Origin: Catellatospora sp. TT07R-123
GTDB lineage: Bacteria > Actinomycetota > Actinomycetes > Mycobacteriales > Micromonosporaceae
Assembly (NCBI RefSeq): GCF_018327705.1
Contig: NZ_BNEM01000002.1
Location: forward strand, 3,658,001 to 3,722,000
DNA length: 64,000 nucleotides
Direction: 5' to 3'
Every line of letters starts with the position of its first letter. Position 1 is the stretch's first letter. Positions 53,589 to 59,981 of the stretch are shown piece by piece. The notes under the pieces were generated by a model that was not told the DNA's origin, did not search any database, and saw nothing but the letters and a program-made list of their open reading frames with translations. Made by a program: the position numbers and the translations under genes.

Positions 53589-53604
53589 CCGAACGACCGC
53601 TAAG
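53589..53604. promoter_or_regulatory. Acyl-CoA regulon palindrome, site 5 (dehydrogenase)
   Basis: CCGAACGACCGCTAAG matches 12 of 16 consensus positions and lies 10 bases before the start, adjacent to the ribosome-binding site. Confidence 0.55.
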
Positions 53605-53777
53605 GTTACTGCGGAGTCTGCCACGGGTGGCGGTCCGCCACATCGTGTCCCCGGCGTGAACAAAGCCACTGGCGCGTCGATGCTCAGCCTCCTGTTCCGC
53701 TGGCCCCTGCCTCGACCGCGCGGGTGGGCGCGGTAAAGCGATTGCCGGTCGGTCGCCCGCGCTGGACGATCTCTCGC

Positions 53778-54854
53778 ATGTCGATACTCAAGGTCGTCGC
53801 CGAGCGGCTGGTGATCCATCCGCACCCCAACGCCGACGCACTCGAACTCGCTGAGGTCGGACGCCTGCGCGCCGTCGTGGCCAAGGGCGCCTACCGCACC
53901 GGCGACCACGCCGTCTACCTGCCCGAAGGCTCGGTGCTACCCGAGCCGCTCATCGCCGAGCTGGGCCTCACCGGACGCCTGGCGGGCCCGGCCAAGGACC
54001 GCATCACCGCCGTACGGCTGCGCGGCGAGCTGTCCCAGGGCATCGTCTGCCGCCCGAAGGCGCTGGCGGATCTGGACCTGGCCGAGGCGGCCGCCGCGGG
54101 CACCGACTTCGCCGAGGCGCTCGGCGTGACCAAGTGGGTCCCGCCGATCCCGGTCCATCTCGCCGGAGACATGCACGCGGCCGAGGACCTGCTGCCGTGG
54201 CTGGAGGTGGAGAACATCCGCCGGTACCCGCAGCTGTTCAGCGCGGGCGAGCCGGTGGTGGCCACCGAGAAGATCCACGGTTCGGCGTGCCTGATGACGC
54301 TGGTCGCGGACTCGGGTGCGGTGCTGGCCTCGTCGAAGGGGTTCGGCAGGCAGCGGCTGGCGATCAGGGAGGCCGACAGCAACCTCTACTGGCGGGCGAT
54401 CCGGGCGTACGACCTGCCGCGGCTGGCCGCCGCCGTCGCCGCCGACCTCGGCGCGGCCCGGGTCGGCGTCTTCGGCGAGGTGTACGGCCGGGGCGTGCAG
54501 GACCTGGGCTACGGCGTGCTCGCGAGCACCCGGCCCGGCTACGCCGTGTTCGACATCGCGGCCGACGTCGGCGGCGAGATCCGCTGGCTGACGCCCGACG
54601 AGGTGGCGGCCTACACCGCCGCGTACGACGTGCCCGCCGTGCCGGTGCTGTTCCGGGGGCCGTACGACGAGGCGGAACTCGCCGCGCTGGCCGAGGGCGT
54701 GGAGACGGTCTCGGGCACCGGTGCCAACATCCGGGAAGGCCTGGTGGTCAGACCGGCGGCGGAGCGCTACAGCCCGGTCACGGCCGGTCGCGCCATCGGC
54801 AAGCTCGTCTCGACGGCATACCTGACCCGCAAGGGCGGCACCGAATACGAGTAA
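53778..54854 (+). CDS. ATP-dependent RNA ligase, DRB0094 (Deinococcus Rnl) type
   Basis: 358 residues. An N-terminal domain of about 150 residues with beta-barrel character (KVVAERLVIHPHPNADALEL) leads to the nucleotidyltransferase core: motif I VATEKIHGSA with the AMP-accepting Lys, SSKGFG, motif IIIa-like GVFGEVYG, motif IV EGLVVRP, and a final basic motif KLVSTAYLTRKGG. This is the layout of the Deinococcus Rnl family, which seals nicks in RNA or RNA-DNA duplexes. ATG 53778 lacks a ribosome-binding site. It is divergent from the dehydrogenase gene, with a long inverted repeat downstream. No repair partner is adjacent. Confidence 0.85.
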   Translation: MSILKVVAERLVIHPHPNADALELAEVGRLRAVVAKGAYRTGDHAVYLPEGSVLPEPLIAELGLTGRLAGPAKDRITAVRLRGELSQGIVCRPKALADLDLAEAAAAGTDFAEALGVTKWVPPIPVHLAGDMHAAEDLLPWLEVENIRRYPQLFSAGEPVVATEKIHGSACLMTLVADSGAVLASSKGFGRQRLAIREADSNLYWRAIRAYDLPRLAAAVAADLGAARVGVFGEVYGRGVQDLGYGVLASTRPGYAVFDIAADVGGEIRWLTPDEVAAYTAAYDVPAVPVLFRGPYDEAELAALAEGVETVSGTGANIREGLVVRPAAERYSPVTAGRAIGKLVSTAYLTRKGGTEYE

Positions 54855-54861
54855 CCCCGGC

Positions 54862-54933
54862 CTGATGATCCGTGATCGTGGACGCTGGATGCTGCCATAG
54901 CGACACCCAGCGTCCACGATCACGGATCATCAG
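54862..54933. repeat. Perfect 27-bp inverted repeat between RNA ligase and SDR genes
   Basis: Arms 54862-54888 (starting CTGATGATCCGTGATCGTGG) and 54907-54933 are exact inverted copies with an 18-base loop, 8 bases past the RNA ligase stop. No T-tract follows. The right arm occupies the likely -35 region of the SDR promoter. Confidence 0.8.
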
Positions 54934-54940
54934 CCGCGAC

Positions 54941-54946
54941 TAGGCT
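54941..54946 (+). promoter_or_regulatory. -10 box TAGGCT of SDR gene
   Basis: TAGGCT ends exactly six bases before GTG 54953; no ribosome-binding site, likely leaderless. Confidence 0.55.
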
Positions 54947-54952
54947 GGCGGC

Positions 54953-55639
54953 GTGCGCTATGTCGTCATCACCGGGGTGTCCCGGGGGCTGGGCGAGGCC
55001 CTGCTCAACCAGCTGCTGGCCGAGCCGGACACGACCGTGCTGGCCCTGGGCCGGACGTTCACCGACAACCAGCGCATGCTGGCCGGGCCGAAGCTGATCC
55101 TGCGCCACTGCGAGCTGGCCGAACCGTCCTCCCTGCCGACCGCCCCCGAGCTGGGCGAGCTGATCGCCGACGCCGACGAGGTGGTGCTGATCCACAACGC
55201 GGCCGTGGTGGCGCCGATCGGCGCGGTCGGCACCCTGCCCACCGACGAGCTGCTGGCCTCGGTGACGATCAACCTGACCGCCCCGATGGCGCTGACCAAC
55301 TCGCTGCTGTCGGCCCTGCCGCCGCTGGTGCGCCGGGTGCGGCTCATGTTCGTCTCCTCGGGTGCCGCGCACCGGGTCATCGACGGCTGGTCGGCGTACT
55401 CGGCGACCAAGCGCGGCGGCGAGGAGTTCTTCGCCCACGTGGCGCAGCAGTACGAGCGCGACCCCCGGTTCAGCGTGGTCAGCGTGAACCCGGGCGTGAT
55501 GGACACGGGCATGCAGGAGGCGATCCGCGGCGCGGACTTCGCGGGCCGGCAGCGGTTCCAGGATCTGTACGACAACGACGAGCTGCCCGACCCCGCCGCC
55601 GTCGCGGCCCACCTGATCGCCGAACATCTGAAAGCCTGA
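54953..55639 (+). CDS. Short-chain dehydrogenase/reductase
   Basis: 228 residues, Rossmann fold with the cofactor motif TGVSRGLG, HNAAVV after beta4, catalytic YSATKRGG (YxxxK) and NPGVMDTGM. It looks like the sepiapterin-reductase-like/BenD-type small SDRs; an NADP preference is likely but unproven. Substrate unknown. The GTG start at 54953 follows TAGGCT by six bases. The next gene (aldehyde dehydrogenase) has its own promoter. Confidence 0.85.
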   Translation: MRYVVITGVSRGLGEALLNQLLAEPDTTVLALGRTFTDNQRMLAGPKLILRHCELAEPSSLPTAPELGELIADADEVVLIHNAAVVAPIGAVGTLPTDELLASVTINLTAPMALTNSLLSALPPLVRRVRLMFVSSGAAHRVIDGWSAYSATKRGGEEFFAHVAQQYERDPRFSVVSVNPGVMDTGMQEAIRGADFAGRQRFQDLYDNDELPDPAAVAAHLIAEHLKA

Positions 55640-55668
55640 GGATGTTTCGGATTACTCACCGGTAGTTC

Positions 55669-55674
55669 TAGACT
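55669..55674 (+). promoter_or_regulatory. -10 box TAGACT of aldehyde dehydrogenase gene
   Basis: TAGACT ends exactly six bases before GTG 55681; no ribosome-binding site, likely leaderless. Confidence 0.55.
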
Positions 55675-55680
55675 GCGCCC

Positions 55681-57180
55681 GTGACCACGACGAACCAGCC
55701 GCAGCCCGGTGCCAGTGTCGTCAGCGCGGGCGAGCTGATCTCCACCAACCCCGCCACCGGCGAGGAGGTGGCGCGCCTGCCCGTGGCGAGCGCCGCCGAC
55801 GTCGCGGCGGCCGTCGAGCGGGCCCGCGCCGCGAGCGCATGGTGGGCCGGGCTCGGCTGGCGCGAACGGCGCCGCCGGGTGCTGCGCTGGCGCAGCCTGC
55901 TGGTGCAGCGGATGCAGGCGCTGGCCGAGCTGATGCACCGCGAGGGCGGCAAGCCCGTCGACGAGGCGCTGCTGGAGATCGTCAGCGCCGTGGACCACGC
56001 CGCCTGGGCCGCCAAGCACGCCCGCCGGGTGCTGCGCCGCCGCCGGGTGCCGGGTTCGCTGATGCAGCTGGAGTACGCCGGTTACCTGGAGTACCAGCCG
56101 TACGGCGTCATCGGGGTCATCGGCCCGTGGAACTTCCCCATCTTCACCCCGTTCGGCTCGATCGCGTACGCGCTGGCCGCGGGCAACGCCGTGGTCTTCA
56201 AGCCCAGCGAGTACACCCCGGCCATCGGCCAGTTCTACGTCGACGCCTTCAACGAGGTCGTGCCGGAGCACCCGGTGCTGCAGATCGTGCACGGCGGCGG
56301 CGAGGTCGGCGCGGCGCTGTGCCGCTCGGGCGTGGACAAGCTCGCCTTCACCGGCTCCGGCCCGACCGGCGCGAAGGTGATGGCGGCCTGCGCCGAGTCG
56401 CTGACGCCGGTGCTGATCGAGTGCGGCGGCAAGGACGCCATGATCGTGGCCGAGGACGCGGACCTGGCCCAGGCCGCCGAGACCGCGGCCTGGGGCGCCA
56501 ACTTCAACGCGGGCCAGGCCTGCGTCGGCATCGAGCGGGCGTACGTGCACGCCAAGGTCTACGACGACTTCGTGGCCAAGCTGGTCGCCGAGACCGAGCG
56601 GATCGACGTCGACACCCAGGTCGGCCCGATCACCATGCCCGGCCAGCGCGACATCATCGCCCGCCACATCGACGCCGCCCTGACCGACGGCGGCCGCGCC
56701 CTGCTCGGCGGCCCGGACTCGGTGCGCGGGGCGTACGTGCGCCCGACGATCCTGGTCGACGTCCCGCACGACTCGGCCGCGGTGCGGGAGGAGACGTTCG
56801 GCCCGACCATCGTGGTGACCAAGGTCGCCAGCGTGGACGAGGCGATCACCCTGGCCAACGACTCGGCGTACGGGCTGGGCTCGTCGGTGTTCTCCAAGGG
56901 GCGCGGGATGGAGATCGCGGCCCGCCTGCGCACCGGCATGACCGCCGTGAACTCGGCGTTCGCGTTCGCGGTGCTGCCCGAGCTGCCGTTCGGCGGGGTG
57001 GGCGGGTCCGGCTTCGGCCGCATCCACGGCGCGGACGGGCTGCGCGAGTTCACCCGCGCCAAGTCCATCGCCAAGCGCCGCATGCCGAGCACCCCGGCCC
57101 TGCTGACCTTCCGCCGCACCCCGGCGGGCATGAAGCTCGCCATGGCCGCCGTGAAGTTCCTCCACGGCCGCTCACGCTGA
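55681..57180 (+). CDS. NAD(P)-dependent aldehyde dehydrogenase
   Basis: 499 residues. GPWNFPIFTPFGSIAYALAA is the substrate/cofactor entry motif, FTGSGPTGAKVM the nucleotide-binding loop, ECGGKDAMIV holds the general-base Glu, and NAGQACVGIERA the nucleophile Cys. Closest in feel to succinate-semialdehyde dehydrogenase and related enzymes; the specific aldehyde is not deducible. GTG 55681 is leaderless-compatible. A family A palindromic element separates it from the convergent nucS gene. Confidence 0.9.
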   Translation: MTTTNQPQPGASVVSAGELISTNPATGEEVARLPVASAADVAAAVERARAASAWWAGLGWRERRRRVLRWRSLLVQRMQALAELMHREGGKPVDEALLEIVSAVDHAAWAAKHARRVLRRRRVPGSLMQLEYAGYLEYQPYGVIGVIGPWNFPIFTPFGSIAYALAAGNAVVFKPSEYTPAIGQFYVDAFNEVVPEHPVLQIVHGGGEVGAALCRSGVDKLAFTGSGPTGAKVMAACAESLTPVLIECGGKDAMIVAEDADLAQAAETAAWGANFNAGQACVGIERAYVHAKVYDDFVAKLVAETERIDVDTQVGPITMPGQRDIIARHIDAALTDGGRALLGGPDSVRGAYVRPTILVDVPHDSAAVREETFGPTIVVTKVASVDEAITLANDSAYGLGSSVFSKGRGMEIAARLRTGMTAVNSAFAFAVLPELPFGGVGGSGFGRIHGADGLREFTRAKSIAKRRMPSTPALLTFRRTPAGMKLAMAAVKFLHGRSR

Positions 57181-57189
57181 TCTGCCTTC

Positions 57190-57253
57190 GTGCAGTTTCG
57201 GGGAAGGTGCTCGAATCCGAGTCCGGATTCCTGCACCTTCCCCGAAACTGCAC
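57190..57253. repeat. Palindromic element, family A copy 4
   Basis: 21-bp arms at 57190-57210 and 57233-57253 (GTGCAGTTTCGGGGAAGGTG and complement; A-to-G change versus other copies, compensated in the partner arm) with internal GAATCC/GGATTC. Between convergent aldDH and nucS genes. Confidence 0.8.
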
Positions 57254-57271
57254 CGACCCCCTGAGCGCGCC

Positions 57272-57931
57272 CTAGAAGAGGGTGAGCTCGTCGCGCTTGG
57301 TGCCGCGGAGGCGGTCGTAGTCGACGACGACGCAGCGGATGCCCCGGTCGGTGGCGAGCACGCGCGCCTGGGGCTTGATCTCCTGGGCGGCGAAGACGCC
57401 CGCCACCGGCGCCAGCAGCGGGTCGCGGTTGAGCAGTTCCAGGTATCGCGTCAGCTGCTCCACCCCGTCGATCTCGCCGCGCCGCTTCACCTCGACCGCG
57501 ACGTGGGCGCCCCCGGCGTCGCGGCACAGCAGGTCGACCGGGCCGATCGCGGTCATGTACTCGCGCCGGACCAGCGTGTACCCCTCGCCGAAGGTCTGCG
57601 GCGCGGCGGCCAGCAGCTCCTGCAGGTGCGCCTCCACGCCGTCCTTCTGGAGGCCGGGGTCGACGCCGAGCTCGTGCGAGGTGTCCTCGAAGATCTCCTC
57701 CAGGGTGATCCGCAGTTCCTCGCCGGCCTTGTTGACCACCCGCCACACGCCGGGGCCCTCCTGGAGCTTGCAGGGCGGGCTCATCCAGTTCAGCGGCTTG
57801 TAGGCCCGGTCGTCGGCGTGGATGGAGACCGAGCCGTCGGCCTTGACGATGAGCAGGCGCTTGGCCGAGGGCAGGTGGGCCGACAGACGGCCGACATAGT
57901 CGACGGTGCAGCGGGCGATGACGAGGCGCAC
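57272..57931 (-). CDS. nucS: Mismatch-specific endonuclease NucS/EndoMS
   Basis: 219 residues. An N-terminal dimerisation/DNA-binding half ([33 protein letters not shown]) precedes the RecB-like nuclease core with [10 protein letters not shown] and [17 protein letters not shown], whose Asp, Glu and Lys are the metal-binding active site. The C-terminus ELTLF is a likely sliding-clamp-binding motif, as used by actinobacterial NucS. It replaces MutS/MutL for mismatch correction in these bacteria. GTG 57931 follows TAGGCT by exactly six bases. Divergent from the DUF4126 gene. Confidence 0.95.
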   Translation of the reverse strand: MRLVIARCTVDYVGRLSAHLPSAKRLLIVKADGSVSIHADDRAYKPLNWMSPPCKLQEGPGVWRVVNKAGEELRITLEEIFEDTSHELGVDPGLQKDGVEAHLQELLAAAPQTFGEGYTLVRREYMTAIGPVDLLCRDAGGAHVAVEVKRRGEIDGVEQLTRYLELLNRDPLLAPVAGVFAAQEIKPQARVLATDRGIRCVVVDYDRLRGTKRDELTLF

Positions 57932-57937
57932 CGACCC

Positions 57938-57943
57938 AGCCTA
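57938..57943 (-). promoter_or_regulatory. -10 box TAGGCT of nucS
   Basis: Minus-strand TAGGCT ends exactly six bases before GTG 57931; likely leaderless. Confidence 0.6.
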
Positions 57944-57991
57944 GGCGATGGGACGTCCGGCGCTCGAAAGGCGGTGTCGCCCGGAAGGTGC

Positions 57992-57997
57992 CATGCT
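57992..57997 (+). promoter_or_regulatory. -10 box CATGCT of DUF4126 gene
   Basis: CATGCT ends exactly six bases before GTG 58004; likely leaderless. Back-to-back with the nucS promoter. Confidence 0.45.
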
Positions 57998-58003
57998 TGG
58001 ACC

Positions 58004-58600
58004 GTGCTCGAACTGTTGACCGGCACCGGTCTGGCCACCGCCGCGGGGCTCAACGCCTACATTCCGCTGATGGTGGTCGGTCTGCTGGCCCGGTACACGC
58101 ATCTGATCACGCTGCCGGGGCCGTGGCACTGGCTGAGCAACGGGTGGGTGCTGCTCCTCCTGGGGGTGCTGCTGGCGATCGAGTTCGTCGCGGACAAGAT
58201 CCCGGCGGTGGACAGCGTCAACGACATCGTGCAGACCGTGGTCAGACCGACCGCGGGCGGCATGGCCTTCGCCGCGGGGTCGGGCTCGCAGACGGTGACG
58301 GTGGAGAACCCGGCCGACCTGTTCACGCAGAAGATGTGGATCCCGATCGTGATCGGCGTGCTGATCTCGCTGACGGTGCACGGCACCAAGGCGGTGGCCA
58401 GACCCGCGCTGAACCTGGCGACGGTCGGCGTGGCCGCGCCGGTGGTCTCCACGGTCGAGGACACCGCGAGCGTGAGCCTGTCGGTCGTGGCGATCATCAT
58501 CCCGGTGCTGGTCATCCTGGGTGTGGCGCTGCTGGTCCTACTCGCCGTGACCGCGGCGCGCAAGCGTCGCCAGCGGCGCGCCCGCAAAGTTCTGTCATAA
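58004..58600 (+). CDS. DUF4126 membrane protein
   Basis: 198 residues. Hydrophobic N-terminus (TGLATAAGLNAYIPLMVVGL), about five membrane segments, the conserved Asp/Lys-containing loop VADKIPAVDSVND and a basic tail (AARKRRQRRARKVLS). DUF4126 proteins are membrane proteins of unknown function. GTG 58004 is chosen over the long open frame upstream because the hydrophobic segment starts here and a -10 box lies six bases upstream. Not clearly in an operon with the downstream cluster. Confidence 0.85.
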   Translation: MLELLTGTGLATAAGLNAYIPLMVVGLLARYTHLITLPGPWHWLSNGWVLLLLGVLLAIEFVADKIPAVDSVNDIVQTVVRPTAGGMAFAAGSGSQTVTVENPADLFTQKMWIPIVIGVLISLTVHGTKAVARPALNLATVGVAAPVVSTVEDTASVSLSVVAIIIPVLVILGVALLVLLAVTAARKRRQRRARKVLS

Positions 58601-58699
58601 AAGTAACGCTGGCCCGCAGGCGTGGCGAAAGGCTATTAAACAGGGTAAAACGGCATACTCTCGGAGGTTCATCTTATTCTGATCCCCCGTGGAGGTGCC

Positions 58700-58960
58700 G
58701 TGGCCAGCGTCGCCGAGGTCAAAGCCGCCATCGATGCCGCCATGCTGCATGTGCAGGAAGGCCAGGACGCGGTCCGCTCCGCCAACGACCGGCTCGGTGA
58801 GGCGCAGCTCAGCCTCGCCACCGCGGTCGAGGGCTCCGGCCACGAGGCGGTCACCGCCGCCCAGGCGGCACTGGCCCAGGCCGCCACCGAGCTGGAGGAA
58901 TGCCTGACCGCGACCCTGCACGCGGTCGCGCAGGCCGAGTCGTACGTCGCGACGCTGTGA
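58700..58960 (+). CDS. Small helical protein, first gene of FtsK-like cluster
   Basis: 86 residues, almost wholly alpha-helical: two helices (VAEVKAAIDAAMLHVQEGQD; then EAVTAAQAALAQAATELEEC) around a Gly-rich turn SGHEAV. Size and two-helix form recall WXG100/ESX substrates, but no WXG motif is present, so the link is only structural. GTG 58700 has GGAGGT upstream. It begins a four-gene operon with the FtsK-like ATPase. The interval 58601-58699 probably holds the operon promoter; TATTCT and CATACT are candidate -10 boxes. Confidence 0.7.
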   Translation: MASVAEVKAAIDAAMLHVQEGQDAVRSANDRLGEAQLSLATAVEGSGHEAVTAAQAALAQAATELEECLTATLHAVAQAESYVATL

Positions 58961-58970
58961 GGCCGCGTTC

Positions 58971-59981
58971 ATGAGTCTCGTCGAAGATCTGGCCGACCAG
59001 CTCCGCCTCGCCCGCGAGGAACTGCCCCTGCCGCAGGTGGCCGGGGCGACCGAACGGCTGCGTACGGCGTCGGGCCTGCTGGCCTGGGTGCTCCACCACA
59101 GCGCCACGCCGGTCGCCGTGCCCGACCTCAGCCGCGCCGTCGAGCGCCTGGAGCACGCCGCGGCCGCGCTGCGTGTGGCCCAGGACTCCCTCGACGAGTA
59201 CGCGCTGGCGCTGGGCATGCCCGTGGACGCCCACCGGCGTCCCGACGACGGCTGGACCGCCGCCGTCCCCGTACAGGCCGGCCGGGGCGAAGCCGCCCGG
59301 GCCGCGGCCGACTGCGGCCTGTCCGACTGGTGGGGCGAGCGCGTCACCGCCGTGACCGGCGAGTCCTTCGCCGTCGACACGCTGGCCGGCGACCGCGCCG
59401 ACGCCGCCCAGTCCACCGCCGAGCTGCTGCGCCGCTGCGCCCGCGCCGCGCTGGACGGCGACCGCCGCCGCCTGCACCGCCATCTGGCCGCCGCCGGGCC
59501 CGCCATCGGCCTGGCCCTGGCCGCGATCGCACCGCCGCTGGTCCGCCACCTCGCCGCCGAGCTCGTCGGCTACCCGCCGCGCCTGGAGGACCTGGCCCGG
59601 GTGCGCCGCGCCGCGCTGCCGCTGCCCGCCGAGCTGCTCCCGCAGCTGCCCCCCGAGGCCGCCGAGGAGATCGTGGCGCGCGTCTGCCACGCCCGCACGC
59701 ACCGGCCCGCCGACCGTACGCCGACGCACCCGGTCGACGCCGCCACCGCCGCTGCCGTGCTGGTCGCCGCCATGCTGCGCGCCACCGGCCGCGACGACGG
59801 CGCGCTGACCGAGATCATCGAGGCCGAGCGCGCCGCCGCCGGGGCCGCCCAGCAGCGGGCCGCCGAGCGGGCCGAGTCGCACCGGGCCGCGCTGCGGATC
59901 ACCGACAGCGGTCGGCGGCGGTCGGCCGTCGACGAGCTGGGCCGGGTCACGCAGCCCACCAAGCGCCGCAGCGGTGGCTGA
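58971..59981 (+). CDS. Unknown helical protein, FtsK-like cluster
   Basis: 336 residues, Ala/Arg-rich and mostly helical, no signal peptide or membrane segment seen. The start MSLVEDLADQLRLAREELPL is amphipathic; the middle contains HLAAAGPAIGLALAAIAPPL, and the end is a charged coiled coil (EAERAAAGAAQQRAAERAES). No known domain recognised. It begins 10 bases after the previous gene and overlaps the ATPase start by 8 bases (GTGGCTGA), so stoichiometric expression with the ATPase is expected. Confidence 0.7.
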   Translation: MSLVEDLADQLRLAREELPLPQVAGATERLRTASGLLAWVLHHSATPVAVPDLSRAVERLEHAAAALRVAQDSLDEYALALGMPVDAHRRPDDGWTAAVPVQAGRGEAARAAADCGLSDWWGERVTAVTGESFAVDTLAGDRADAAQSTAELLRRCARAALDGDRRRLHRHLAAAGPAIGLALAAIAPPLVRHLAAELVGYPPRLEDLARVRRAALPLPAELLPQLPPEAAEEIVARVCHARTHRPADRTPTHPVDAATAAAVLVAAMLRATGRDDGALTEIIEAERAAAGAAQQRAAERAESHRAALRITDSGRRRSAVDELGRVTQPTKRRSGG

